Positions 33,485 through 41,940 are shown, counted from the first letter of the stretch. The stretch: DNA of 44,314 nt from Pectinatus sp. (GCA_020025075.1 JAHHSR010000011.1:1-44314), one strand, 5' to 3'. Made by a program: numbers and translations. Notes: generated by a model not told the origin, from the sequence alone.

Positions 33485-34117
33485 ATGAAAATAGTAAAGG
33501 AAGGATATAAGTTCATTGCAGGTGCGGCGGTTTTGACTGCTCTCACCTACTGCTTTTTGGGCAAATATCCGGCAATCATACCAGCTGTCTTGATGGCTTT
33601 TTTTACATTCTTTTTCCGCAGCCCCTCGCGCAATGTCCCGACGGACAAATCGGTCATCGTTTCGCCGGCTGACGGCAAGGTCATGAGTGTGAGTGAAGTT
33701 GAGGATGATGATTTTGTCAAGGGGCCATGCCGTAAGGTAACGATATTTTTATCCGTTTTTGACGTTCATGTCAATCGCAGTCCAATTGATGGTGAGATAA
33801 AATTCCAGCAATATACCTGTGGACGTTTTCATCCTGCCTATAAAAATACGGTTGGTTTTGAAAATGAACGCCATATGCTTGGTATTGATAATGGAAAAAT
33901 CAGGGTGACAGTTACACAGATAGCTGGCATTTTAGCGCGGCGCATCGTTTCTTGGGTTTCCCTAAACGATAGCTTAACGAGAGGTGAGCTTTACGGGCTT
34001 ATCAAATTCGGCTCCTGCACGGAAGTCGTAGTGCCGCAAAACGTCGAAATTACCGTCAAAAAGGGCGATAAGGTAGTCGGCGGAGAATCAATTATTGGGA
34101 GGATTATAAATGAGTAA
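33485..34117 (+). CDS. psd: Phosphatidylserine decarboxylase proenzyme
   Basis: Converts phosphatidylserine to phosphatidylethanolamine; the enzyme self-cleaves to form a pyruvoyl group. The short form (210 aa) has hydrophobic segments at about 10-45, then SPADGKVMSV, VFDVHVNRSPIDG and the cleavage motif FGSC (Ser near 176 becomes the pyruvoyl). ATG with GAGAGGT upstream. It overlaps pssA by 8 bp. Confidence 0.94.
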   Translation: MKIVKEGYKFIAGAAVLTALTYCFLGKYPAIIPAVLMAFFTFFFRSPSRNVPTDKSVIVSPADGKVMSVSEVEDDDFVKGPCRKVTIFLSVFDVHVNRSPIDGEIKFQQYTCGRFHPAYKNTVGFENERHMLGIDNGKIRVTVTQIAGILARRIVSWVSLNDSLTRGELYGLIKFGSCTEVVVPQNVEITVKKGDKVVGGESIIGRIINE

Positions 34118-34880
34118 AGCGTGGATACCGAACATCTGTACATCAATGAATTTAGTCTTCGGTACACTGGCAATATTTGTCATGCTGATGGGGGGCGTAG
34201 TCTATGGTCCGCTTATCGACGGGCCAATCTGTATTCTGTGTGCTCTAATCGCTGATGGCCTTGATGGACGCTTGGCGCGCCATTTTGGTACGGCAGGCGA
34301 AATGGGCAAGGAGATGGATTCGCTTTGTGATGTCGTATCATTTGGCGTTGCGCCCGGGATTATGTCCGTGCTCTTTACGCTTTCAGTTTTGAGCATGTCG
34401 GCGATGAAAGCCAACATCAATCCGGCTCAGATGCGCCAGTTTGTTTACTTTAGCATTGCCGCAGGAATCATTTATGCCGTTTGTGGCATGTGGCGCTTGG
34501 CGAGATTTAATGTCAATGCGGCTGTGCTGCACGGTTATTTTATGGGGCTTCCCATACCAGCAGGTGGCTGCTTTATAGCAACGGCAACGCTCCTTTTGGC
34601 AAATCTGCCGTTTATCCCGCCTATGGCTGTCGGCTATGCGGCACCGGTTATTACTATTTTAGTTGGCTTTTTGCTTGTCAGCCACGTGCATTATCCAGAT
34701 TTTAAAGGCAAGGGTGAAACGACCTATCTATTAGCCCTTATCGTTTCTTTGCTCTTTGCAGTAGGCCTTATTTATGTTTGCCGTTCGGCTTTTCCTTATG
34801 CAATACTGTTTGCCGTGTTTGTTACTTATATCATTTTCGGCATTTTAAATACTATTTGCAGCAAGGTAATGGGTAAATAG
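34110..34880 (+). CDS. pssA: CDP-diacylglycerol-serine O-phosphatidyltransferase
   Basis: Membrane enzyme making phosphatidylserine from CDP-diacylglycerol and serine. The CDP-alcohol phosphotransferase motif DGLDGRLAR...G...D...D is at about 50-75 and several hydrophobic helices follow. Length 256. ATG has GGGAGG within the psd end. Together with psd it gives phosphatidylethanolamine. Confidence 0.94.
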   Translation: MSKAWIPNICTSMNLVFGTLAIFVMLMGGVVYGPLIDGPICILCALIADGLDGRLARHFGTAGEMGKEMDSLCDVVSFGVAPGIMSVLFTLSVLSMSAMKANINPAQMRQFVYFSIAAGIIYAVCGMWRLARFNVNAAVLHGYFMGLPIPAGGCFIATATLLLANLPFIPPMAVGYAAPVITILVGFLLVSHVHYPDFKGKGETTYLLALIVSLLFAVGLIYVCRSAFPYAILFAVFVTYIIFGILNTICSKVMGK

Positions 34881-34901
34881 AAAAAGGGAGAAATATAGCA
34901 G

Positions 34902-36134
34902 ATGTCACATACTTTGGATTACATTATGCTGCCAGTGCAGATAATAATCCTTCTGTTTACCATTTATTATTTGGCCATTGGCATTTGTGGTCTTTGGCGC
35001 CGCAAGGAAAAGAAAATTTTGACGCCGCGCAAGTCTTTTGCCGTCATCGTTGCGGCACATAATGAAAGGGCAGTCATCGGTCAGCTCATCGATAACTTGC
35101 TGCAGCTTGAATATCCTAAATCTCTTTACGATGTCTTTGTCATAGCCGATAATTGCACGGATGATACGGCTAAGATTGCACGTGCCCACGGCGCAATCGT
35201 GCATGAACGCACCGATTTGGAAAAGCGAGGCAAAGGTTTTGCCATGGAATGGATGTTTGCGCGCCTTTTCAAAATGAAGCGCCAGTATGATGCCGTGGCG
35301 ATTTTTGATGCTGATAATCTCGTAAGCAAGCGTTTTTTGCTCGAAATGAATAATCGACTTTGTAAGGGCGATAAATTGGTGCAAGGGTATCTTGACGCTA
35401 AAAATCCTTACGATACATGGGTTTCGGGGACATTTGCCATCGCTTTTTGGGTAATTGACCACATTTGGCATCTGGCTAAGACCAATATTGGCCTTTCCTC
35501 TGTCCTCGGCGGTACGGGCATGTGCATAACGACTGACGTTTTGCATAAATATGGCTGGGGCGCTACTTGTCTTACAGAAGATATGGAATTTACGATGAAG
35601 GCACTGGCCGAAGGAATAAAGACGACTTGGGCGCATGATGCCGTGGTTTATGATGAGAAGCCTTTGACCTTTATGCAGTCGTGGCGCCAAAGAAAGCGCT
35701 GGGCACAGGGACAATTTGATGTAGCGCATCGCTTTATCCCCAAAATGGTTAAGGCGGGAATTAAAAAGCACGATATTCGGATTTTGGATGGCTGTCTGCA
35801 CCTTTTGCAGCCGCACTTTTTGATGCTTTCGACATTCTTCGTTATTATGACATACGTTCAGATGATGCTTGGGCATCAGATATTTACCAATATTTATCAA
35901 TTTTTGCCCACGGCTCTTTTGACGACAATTACATTGGCACAGTACATCTTGCCGATTATCATTTTGTGGAAAATTCATGTTAAGCCGAAGGCGTGGTTTT
36001 ATTTGATTTTATATCCCGTCTTTATATATAGCTGGATACCAATCGTTTTTCTGGGCTTTTTGCACCGTAACGATCACGAATGGAGCCATACCAAGCACAC
36101 GCGCGCTGTTTCCTATGATGAGATAGTGCGGTAA
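34902..36134 (+). CDS. Family 2 glycosyltransferase, membrane-bound (BcsA-like core)
   Basis: Processive-type GT2 enzyme of the inner membrane. One N-terminal TM helix (about 8-30), a GT-A domain with VIVAAHNERAVIG, FDADN (DxD), TEDMEF and QRKRWAQGQ (QxxRW, typical of synthases), then about three C-terminal helices (about 305-400). No PilZ domain is present. 410 aa. It lies 21 bp after pssA and is followed by a terminator, so probably cotranscribed with psd-pssA. The sugar and product are unknown. Confidence 0.85.
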   Translation: MSHTLDYIMLPVQIIILLFTIYYLAIGICGLWRRKEKKILTPRKSFAVIVAAHNERAVIGQLIDNLLQLEYPKSLYDVFVIADNCTDDTAKIARAHGAIVHERTDLEKRGKGFAMEWMFARLFKMKRQYDAVAIFDADNLVSKRFLLEMNNRLCKGDKLVQGYLDAKNPYDTWVSGTFAIAFWVIDHIWHLAKTNIGLSSVLGGTGMCITTDVLHKYGWGATCLTEDMEFTMKALAEGIKTTWAHDAVVYDEKPLTFMQSWRQRKRWAQGQFDVAHRFIPKMVKAGIKKHDIRILDGCLHLLQPHFLMLSTFFVIMTYVQMMLGHQIFTNIYQFLPTALLTTITLAQYILPIIILWKIHVKPKAWFYLILYPVFIYSWIPIVFLGFLHRNDHEWSHTKHTRAVSYDEIVR

Positions 36135-36140
36135 ATGGTC

Positions 36141-36175
36141 AGGAGCACGAGGAAAGTCGTCGCTCCTCTTTTTTT
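36141..36175 (+). terminator. Terminator after the GT2 gene
   Basis: AGGAGCACGA pairs with TCGT-c-GCTCCT (36141-36150 with 36157-36167), one bulged base, followed by a CT7 tract. Confidence 0.8.
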
Positions 36176-36195
36176 GCAAGTTAGGGGGAATATAG

Positions 36196-36576
36196 ATGTT
36201 TGAACTGTCGGTACAATCGGATTTTGGGGCCGCACACCGTATTTGTGGCTATCCCGGCAAATGCGACCGCCTGCACGGCCATAATTGGCAGGTCGAGGCT
36301 GCCGTTAGCGGTGAAGCGCTTGATGAATTGGGAATGCTCATCGATTTTAAGCTCTTAAAAAGTGCCTTGAATGAAATTTTAGATGGGCTCGACCATTATT
36401 ACTTAAATGAATTAGCACCGTTTAAAGAACAAAATCCATCAGCAGAAAATATAGCGCGCTATATTTTCTTGCAGCTGGAAGAAGATGAGCGCTTAAAGGG
36501 CAAATGCCATGTGAGCTATGTCAAGGTATGGGAGACAGCAAAATCAGCGGCGCTATACAGGAGGGGAAATGCTTGA
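36196..36576 (+). CDS. queD: 6-carboxytetrahydropterin synthase QueD
   Basis: Queuosine/7-deazaguanine pathway: dihydroneopterin triphosphate to 6-carboxytetrahydropterin. Zinc histidines occur in FGAAHRI and CDRLHGHNW, the latter also with the catalytic Cys; HYYLNEL and SAENIARY are conserved. Length 126. ATG with AGGGGGAA upstream. Its stop overlaps the queE start. Confidence 0.94.
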   Translation: MFELSVQSDFGAAHRICGYPGKCDRLHGHNWQVEAAVSGEALDELGMLIDFKLLKSALNEILDGLDHYYLNELAPFKEQNPSAENIARYIFLQLEEDERLKGKCHVSYVKVWETAKSAALYRRGNA

Positions 36577-37286
36577 ACGCACCGATTAACGAAATTTTTA
36601 CTTCAATTCAGGGCGAGGGAAAGTGTGTCGGCTGCCGCCAGCTTTTTATCCGCTTTATTGGCTGCAACCTTAATTGCAGCTATTGTGATACGCCGCAGAG
36701 AAAACTTTTGGATAGCGTCTGCCGTGGTCCGGAGGAAGGGCAGACATTGCCTAATCCTGCTTCCTTAAATGATGTTTTGGATTGTCTGCGCCGCATGGAT
36801 AATATTCCTGTTCATTCCATTAGCTTGACAGGCGGCGAGCCCCTTTTGCATACCGATTTTATAAATGCCCTGACTAGTTCTTTTCCGCATAAGTATTTTT
36901 TGGAAACGAATGGGACTTTGGTTGAGGCGCTCAAAAAGGTTATTAAGAACATTGATATCGTGAGCATGGATATGAAGATGCCCGATGCCGTTGGCAAGAA
37001 ACTTTGGCGTGAGCATGAGGAGTTTTTAGCTCTGGCGCGCCAAAAGGATGTCTATGTCAAAATAGTCGTGGCTGAAGAAACTAAGCTTACTGATTTTGAC
37101 CAGGCACTCAATATAATTCGGTCTATTGACCCTAATATACTGCTTATCTTGCAGCCAATGACGCCTTATGGCGGCTATACGGCTCCTAAACCTTATAAGA
37201 TGCTCTCCTGGCAGGCGATGGCGCTGAAAAAATTAAATGATGTGCGCGTTATTCCGCAGACGCATAAAATGATTGGTCAGAGGTGA
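36573..37286 (+). CDS. queE: 7-carboxy-7-deazaguanine synthase QueE
   Basis: Radical SAM enzyme that converts QueD's product to 7-carboxy-7-deazaguanine. The cluster motif is CNLNCSYCDTPQ (CxxxCxxC, residues about 32-43), then SLTGGEPLLH. I start it at TTG 36573 (237 aa): AGGAGGGG lies 6-8 nt upstream and the frame overlaps the queD stop; a longer ATG frame inside queD is unlikely. queC and queF are not in the window. Confidence 0.92.
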   Translation: MNAPINEIFTSIQGEGKCVGCRQLFIRFIGCNLNCSYCDTPQRKLLDSVCRGPEEGQTLPNPASLNDVLDCLRRMDNIPVHSISLTGGEPLLHTDFINALTSSFPHKYFLETNGTLVEALKKVIKNIDIVSMDMKMPDAVGKKLWREHEEFLALARQKDVYVKIVVAEETKLTDFDQALNIIRSIDPNILLILQPMTPYGGYTAPKPYKMLSWQAMALKKLNDVRVIPQTHKMIGQR

Positions 37287-37291
37287 TTTTG

Positions 37292-38053
37292 ATGAAAAAG
37301 ATTCTTTTGGTTAATGATGATGGCATAGAAAGTCCCGGTATTCATGCCTTGGCTTGTGCATTGCAAGATGATTACGACATTCGTATCGTGGCGCCAGCTC
37401 ATCAGCAAAGTGGCATGTCGCATGCTTTAAGTGCCAATAAGAAGATTAAGGTGGAAAAATTCGAGTTTGACCAGAGAAAAACTATCGCTTATCGTGTTTA
37501 TGGCACGCCAGCTGATTGTACGAAATTGGGGCTCGAAGTGTTTTTTAAGGATGATTTGCCCGATATGGTTATTTCGGGCATCAACGATGGGGCTAACCTT
37601 GGTACGGATGTAATCTATTCAGGTACCGTTGGCGCAGCCGGAGAAGGTTATGCTCATGGCATTTTTTCCGTGGCTGTATCCTTGCCGGCAGGGGCAGAAT
37701 TTTCTTTTGATGATGCTGCAGCAATTTTCCGTCATAAATTGCCCTCTCTTTATCAAAAGGGTGTGCATGGCTTTTATAATATTAATTTTCCGCGCCAGTT
37801 AAAAGATGAAGAGGACTCATTCCGATATACTTTCCAGGGGCAGCGCCGCTATGAAAATGACTATCGCCGCGAAAAGGATTGGCAGGGAAACGTCTTTTAT
37901 TTTATGGCTGGTGCGCCTGATGATAGTGGCAATAAAGAAGGCAGCGATGTGCAGGCTTTTGAAGATGGGTACATTTCCATTACGCCGCTTGGCATAGACA
38001 GAACGAATGGGAAAATTTTAGAAATGATAAAAAACGATGCTTTTTCCAAGTAA
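37292..38053 (+). CDS. surE: 5'/3'-nucleotidase SurE
   Basis: Metal-dependent nucleoside monophosphate phosphatase. Starts with the canonical MKKILLVNDDGIESPGI (metal-binding DD); YGTPADC, SGINDGANLGTDVIYSGTVGAA and ITPLGIDRT follow. ATG 37292 (253 aa) has AGAGGTGA 5 nt upstream, 5 bp after the queE stop, so queD-queE-surE form one unit. Confidence 0.95.
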   Translation: MKKILLVNDDGIESPGIHALACALQDDYDIRIVAPAHQQSGMSHALSANKKIKVEKFEFDQRKTIAYRVYGTPADCTKLGLEVFFKDDLPDMVISGINDGANLGTDVIYSGTVGAAGEGYAHGIFSVAVSLPAGAEFSFDDAAAIFRHKLPSLYQKGVHGFYNINFPRQLKDEEDSFRYTFQGQRRYENDYRREKDWQGNVFYFMAGAPDDSGNKEGSDVQAFEDGYISITPLGIDRTNGKILEMIKNDAFSK

Positions 38054-38057
38054 AGAA

Positions 38058-38091
38058 GGGGAGGTGGAGGTGTCCGCAGGACACCGAAAAA
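38058..38091 (+). promoter_or_regulatory. Stem-loop between ribosome binding site and mtaD start
   Basis: GGGGAGGT (38058-38065), 3 nt, perfect hairpin GGTGTCC-GCA-GGACACC (38069-38085), then GAAAAA and ATG 38092. Linear spacing is 26 nt; with the 17-nt hairpin folded out it is 9 nt. A second GGAGGT (38066-38071) is partly buried in the stem. Confidence 0.65.
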
Positions 38092-39369
38092 ATGAAGACA
38101 CTGATTAAAAATGTAACGGCTATTTTAGCGGACGGGAAGGCAAAGGCGGTGAATATCGCCGTTGAAGGGGATAAGATTAAGGCCATCGGTGAGGTGCCGG
38201 CTGATTTTTCGGCCGACATGACGATAGATGGCAAGGGAAAGCTTGCCATACCGGGCTTTGTCAATGCTCATACGCATGTATCAATGACTTTGTTGCGCAG
38301 CTATGCCGATGATATGCGCCTTATGGATTGGCTAGAAAATAAGATTTGGCCGATTGAAGCTAAGATGAAAAAAGAGGATATTTATTGGGGTGCCATGCTC
38401 GGTATCGCTGAAATGATTAAGAGCGGTACGACGGCATTTGCTGATATGTATGGCGACATGGAAATGGTTGCCAAGGCCGTAGAAGAAAGCGGTATGCGCG
38501 CAGCACTTTCACGCGGTATCATTGGTACAGCGCCTAACGGTGCTCAGGCACTGGAAGAAAATTGCCAGCTTTTTGAAAATTGGAATGGAGCCGCTGATGG
38601 CCGTATTACCGTGATGTTTGGTCCGCATGCTCCATATACCTGTCCGCCAGAATTTTTGCGGAAGGTGGTAGAAAAAGCGCAGCATTATAAAGCCGAAATT
38701 CATATTCACCTTGCCGAAACGGCTACGGAGGTAAAGGATTGCCTGAAGCAGTATCAAAAAACACCGATTGCCCTTATGGAAGAGGTTGGCGTTTTAGACT
38801 GCGGCGTCTTGGCGGCGCATTGTGTTCATGTAAATGATGCTGATATCAAGATTATGAAGGCACATAATATACGCGTAGCTCATAACCCTTGCAGCAATAT
38901 GAAGTTGGCAAGTGGAATTGCTCCCGTGCCGAAAATGCTCAAAGAAGGGCTTTGCGTGGCTTTAGGGACAGATGGCGCTTCGAGCAATAATAATCTTGAT
39001 ATGCTTGAAGAAATTAATTTGAGTGCCCTTTTGCACAAGGTTGATACGCTTGACCCGCTTGCGGTTCCTGCTGCGCAAGCTCTTGCACTAGGAACGGAAA
39101 ATGGTGCTAAGGCACTTAACTATGCTGATGTCGGAGTGCTTGCTGTTGGGAAAAAAGCTGATATTACTCTGTTTAAGATGGAAGGCCCGCGCTGGACACC
39201 TTCTTACGACCTTACCTCGCTTCTCGTCTATTCAGCTAATGGCTCAATGGTTAGCGATGTACTCATCGATGGCCGCATCGTGCTTGATAATGGCCGTTTG
39301 ACGACCATTGATGAAGAACGCGTCATTTATGAAACGAAAAAGTGCGCTGAGCGTTTGACGAAGAACTGA
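38092..39369 (+). CDS. mtaD: 5-methylthioadenosine/S-adenosylhomocysteine deaminase
   Basis: Amidohydrolase that deaminates methylthioadenosine, S-adenosylhomocysteine and/or adenosine (purine salvage and SAM by-product recycling). Metal ligands: HTH (60-62), HIHLAETATE, HCVHVND and LGTDGASSNNNLDML. The LRSYADDMRLMDWL stretch is typical of MtaD. Length 425. No methionine-salvage genes are adjacent. Its stop overlaps the rnhA start by one base (TGATG). Confidence 0.9.
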   Translation: MKTLIKNVTAILADGKAKAVNIAVEGDKIKAIGEVPADFSADMTIDGKGKLAIPGFVNAHTHVSMTLLRSYADDMRLMDWLENKIWPIEAKMKKEDIYWGAMLGIAEMIKSGTTAFADMYGDMEMVAKAVEESGMRAALSRGIIGTAPNGAQALEENCQLFENWNGAADGRITVMFGPHAPYTCPPEFLRKVVEKAQHYKAEIHIHLAETATEVKDCLKQYQKTPIALMEEVGVLDCGVLAAHCVHVNDADIKIMKAHNIRVAHNPCSNMKLASGIAPVPKMLKEGLCVALGTDGASSNNNLDMLEEINLSALLHKVDTLDPLAVPAAQALALGTENGAKALNYADVGVLAVGKKADITLFKMEGPRWTPSYDLTSLLVYSANGSMVSDVLIDGRIVLDNGRLTTIDEERVIYETKKCAERLTKN

Positions 39370-39947
39370 TGGCGACTTTCTTTTACGCGGTTCGCAAAGG
39401 CCGTAAAACAGGGATTTTTTCCAGCTGGTCAGAGTGTAAAGAACAGGTAACGGGTTTTGCCGGTGCGATATATAAAAAATTTCCGACACGTCAAGCGGCA
39501 GAAGATTTTTTGAACATAGGACAGGAAAAACCGCAAACGGATGATTATTTTGCCTATGTTGATGGTTCTTATCATGAAGGACGTTATAGCTGGGCTTTTG
39601 CCATTTATCACCATGGAAAATGTATTGCCGAGAAAAAAGGTGTTGGACAGTCGGTATCTGCTGCCAAGATGCGCAATGTGGCGGGAGAAATAGAGGCTGC
39701 GCGCGAAGCAGTTCTCTGGGCGGAACAAGAGAAAATAGAAAAGCTTGCTATCTGTCATGATTATGAAGGCGTATCCAGCTGGGCACAGGGGTTGTGGAAG
39801 GCTAATTTGCCAGAGACAAAGGCATATGCTGCTTTTATGAAAGAGCGCCTTTTTAGGCTTTATTTTGTCAAGGTAAAAGGTCATTCAGGTGTAGCAGAAA
39901 ATGAACATGTCGATAAGCTGGCGAAAGCAGCGCTGGGTCTTAGATGA
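39369..39947 (+). CDS. rnhA: Ribonuclease HI with N-terminal viroplasmin domain
   Basis: Removes RNA from RNA-DNA hybrids. The N-terminal domain (about 1-50: FFYAVRKGRKTGIFSSWSECKEQV) is the caulimovirus-viroplasmin/RNase H1 hybrid-binding type. The RNase H domain has YVDGS, GEIEAAREA, CHDYEGV and ENEHVDKLA, supplying the D-E-D-D catalytic set. Length 192. It is coupled to mtaD. Confidence 0.93.
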   Translation: MATFFYAVRKGRKTGIFSSWSECKEQVTGFAGAIYKKFPTRQAAEDFLNIGQEKPQTDDYFAYVDGSYHEGRYSWAFAIYHHGKCIAEKKGVGQSVSAAKMRNVAGEIEAAREAVLWAEQEKIEKLAICHDYEGVSSWAQGLWKANLPETKAYAAFMKERLFRLYFVKVKGHSGVAENEHVDKLAKAALGLR

Positions 39948-39995
39948 GACCTTGATAATGTATTCGGCTGCGATAAGCAAATGATTTTTTAGTAA

Positions 39996-40024
39996 TTGAG
40001 TTTATAAATTTGCTGTAATATAAT
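39996..40024 (+). promoter_or_regulatory. Promoter upstream of the e(P4)-like phosphatase
   Basis: TTGAGT (39996-40001) and a perfect TATAAT (40019-40024) are 17 bp apart. The start would be near 40031, inside the left arm of the hairpin at 40022-40069, about 190 nt before the coding start. Confidence 0.6.
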
Positions 40025-40077
40025 AGTAGATGCAAAAGGGTGTTTTGTCATCCTTTTGCACCTACTATTGATTTTTA
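40022..40077 (+). terminator. Long hairpin: terminator of mtaD-rnhA and/or 5' hairpin of the next mRNA
   Basis: 18-bp arms (40022-40039 with 40052-40069) with a single mismatch, loop 12 nt, followed by GATTTTTATAA. The T tract supports termination of the upstream operon; the overlapping promoter would leave about 9 bp of the stem at the 5' end of the phosphatase mRNA. Confidence 0.7.
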
Positions 40078-40183
40078 TAAAAGGGACATCTGACCTTTAT
40101 TTTTTCTAGTTATTGTTATATTATGATTTTGTCATTTTATTATTTTTATAAAAAATCAGAAAATAGTAATTATATACTATATT

Positions 40184-40202
40184 ATTAATTATTATCATTA
40201 TC
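40184..40202 (+). promoter_or_regulatory. Fur-box-like site before the phosphatase gene
   Basis: The 19 bases ending TATCATTATC match 15 of 19 positions of the classical Fur consensus, with the right half perfect. It ends just before the AAAGGAG ribosome binding site. The region is very AT-rich, so chance similarity is possible. Confidence 0.3.
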
Positions 40203-40220
40203 TAAAAAGGAGAATAAATA

Positions 40221-41048
40221 ATGATTGGAAAAAAGAAAAAGGCATTATTATCTGCAATTTTAGGTGTTTCATTATTGGCTTGCGTTTCCTCAAATGCGAT
40301 GGCTGCCCCTTATACGCAAAAGGATTTAAATGAGCAAGGAGTCATGGGCCTTTTATGGGTTCAGACATCAGCAGAGTACAGAGAACTTTGCTATCAGGCA
40401 TATAATGCAGCTATGATGCAAGTTGACAAGGCAGTTGCTAACCATAAAAAAGGTGATAAGCCGCTAGCTATTGTTTTGGATGCCGATGAAACAGTTCTCA
40501 ATAATAGCGCTTTACAAGCTAGCTATATTGGCACCAATAATTCCTTTAACCCTAAGACATGGACGAAATGGGTAGATGCAGCACAGGCTAAGGCTATGCC
40601 AGGTGCTACAAAATTTTTGCAGGGCGTTGCTGCTAAGGGAGTCGCAATTTTTTATGTTTCAAATCGCGATGAAAAGAAAGAATTGGCAGGCACGATAAAG
40701 AATATGAAGGCTTTAGGTTTTCCTGATGCCGATGCACAGCATTGCCTTTTCAAAACCGATACTGGCAATAAAATGGGACGCTTTGAACAGGTAGCGAAAA
40801 AGTATGATATTGTCGTCTTCTTGGGTGATAATGCCGGGGATATGCCGCTTAATACTTATCATAAGAGCATGGAAGAAAGAAACGCAATTATCGATGCCCA
40901 TGCTTCACTTTTTGGCACGAAGTTTATTGCTTTGCCTAATCCTGAATACGGCGATTGGGAAGGTTCTTTGGCTAAAGGCTATTGGGGCATGACGCCGGCA
41001 CAAAAGGATAAGGTCAGAAAAGAACATCTTTATAAATGGAGACAATAA
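40221..41048 (+). CDS. Secreted acid phosphatase / 5'-nucleotidase, lipoprotein e(P4) type
   Basis: HAD class-IIIB/class C acid phosphatase outside the cytoplasm; family members dephosphorylate nucleotides such as NMN and AMP. The signal sequence (1-28) contains both a possible lipobox LLAC (Cys21) and a type I site after NAMA (28), so lipoprotein status is uncertain. Catalytic motif DADET (87-91), then YVSNRDE and FLGDNAGD. Length 275. ATG with AAAGGAG upstream. It is followed by a terminator and a secreted nuclease gene, suggesting joint nucleic acid scavenging. Confidence 0.9.
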   Translation: MIGKKKKALLSAILGVSLLACVSSNAMAAPYTQKDLNEQGVMGLLWVQTSAEYRELCYQAYNAAMMQVDKAVANHKKGDKPLAIVLDADETVLNNSALQASYIGTNNSFNPKTWTKWVDAAQAKAMPGATKFLQGVAAKGVAIFYVSNRDEKKELAGTIKNMKALGFPDADAQHCLFKTDTGNKMGRFEQVAKKYDIVVFLGDNAGDMPLNTYHKSMEERNAIIDAHASLFGTKFIALPNPEYGDWEGSLAKGYWGMTPAQKDKVRKEHLYKWRQ

Positions 41049-41064
41049 GTATTGGTTAGATAGG

Positions 41065-41089
41065 GGGACCTCTAAAAGAGGTCCCTTTT
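41065..41089 (+). terminator. Terminator between phosphatase and nuclease genes
   Basis: GGGACCTCT-AAA-AGAGGTCCC (41065-41085), followed by TTTTA. It is short and close to the next start (15 nt), so it may attenuate rather than fully stop transcription. Confidence 0.8.
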
Positions 41090-41103
41090 AGCATGGGAGA
41101 AAT

Positions 41104-41883
41104 ATGATAAAATTTACGAAAAAATTAAAAAAATGTTTTATTCCAGGTGTCTTATGTGCGATAACCTTTGCTAGTTTTACACCGCAGCAGGCCGATGCTT
41201 GGACAGACCAGACACATATGGCTATTGCTTTGGCGGCTGGTCTAAAGAGTTTCAACAATGTCTGTGCGCCAGATATTTCTCATGCTGTTGCTAAATTGAA
41301 CAACTTGCCTAAAACAGATTCTCAGGCGCATTTTTTTGACGCTAATAGCCCAATTACTAAAAAAGATGTCTATGAACAACTTAATCAGATTGGTCAGCAG
41401 CGCTTAGATGGCAATGAAGGCTATGTTTTAGGCGAGATTTTGCATGTTGTTCGCGAAGCTAAGGAACGCACGGCAGAAGGAAAATTCGATGACTATTATT
41501 ATGACGTGCTGGCACATTATGTCGGCGATATGAGCCAGCCCCTGCACATGACAATTTATGATGCCTATAATCGCTCGCATCATTTGAAGACAGATATGAT
41601 TTTAGATAGACAAGATGTTAAATACGATGTTGATGGTGCTGAAATTATTGCCAAAGAGCTAAAGGTCAACAAAAATGTGGTTTTCCACAATGAAGATGAA
41701 ATAGTTAATGCCCTTGTAATTTTAGCTAATCAATCGCATAATCTGGCAACACAGCTGCGCAAAGAAAATCGCATGATTACGCAGCAAGAAGCCATTACGC
41801 AGGCTTCGCGCGCGGCGACTGTTTTGCATGCACTGCTTGTTTATTGTGGTAAAAAGCCTGTCGATTTTAACGGCAAAATTTAA
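41104..41883 (+). CDS. Secreted S1/P1-nuclease-like zinc enzyme
   Basis: Exported protein with a basic N-terminus, hydrophobic core and cleavage after ADA (32), which exposes Trp33 as the mature N-terminus; in the zinc-dependent S1/P1 nuclease/phospholipase C superfamily that Trp ligates zinc. HxxxDxxxPxH is at 138-148 (HYVGDMSQPLH), close to the S1/P1 nuclease form; further histidines include H37 and HH near 160. Length 259. Nuclease is favoured over phospholipase by the QPLH motif and by the phosphatase next door. ATG with GGGAGAA upstream. Confidence 0.75.
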   Translation: MIKFTKKLKKCFIPGVLCAITFASFTPQQADAWTDQTHMAIALAAGLKSFNNVCAPDISHAVAKLNNLPKTDSQAHFFDANSPITKKDVYEQLNQIGQQRLDGNEGYVLGEILHVVREAKERTAEGKFDDYYYDVLAHYVGDMSQPLHMTIYDAYNRSHHLKTDMILDRQDVKYDVDGAEIIAKELKVNKNVVFHNEDEIVNALVILANQSHNLATQLRKENRMITQQEAITQASRAATVLHALLVYCGKKPVDFNGKI

Positions 41884-41903
41884 TAATTTTCGCAGCTTTA
41901 TAA

Positions 41904-41940
41904 ATAAAAGAGCATCCTTAAATGAAGGATGCTCTTTTAT
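41904..41940. terminator. Bidirectional terminator after the nuclease gene
   Basis: Perfect 16-bp arms (41904-41919 with 41925-41940) and a 5-nt loop. A4 and T4 flanks serve the nuclease gene on the plus strand and the secreted-protein gene ending at 41941 on the minus strand. Confidence 0.88.

Noticed and set aside
34905..35978. Long open frame (357 codons) on the minus strand
   Set aside because: It lies wholly antisense to the GT2 glycosyltransferase, which has clear motifs (FDADN, QRKRW); the antisense protein has no recognisable features or ribosome binding site.
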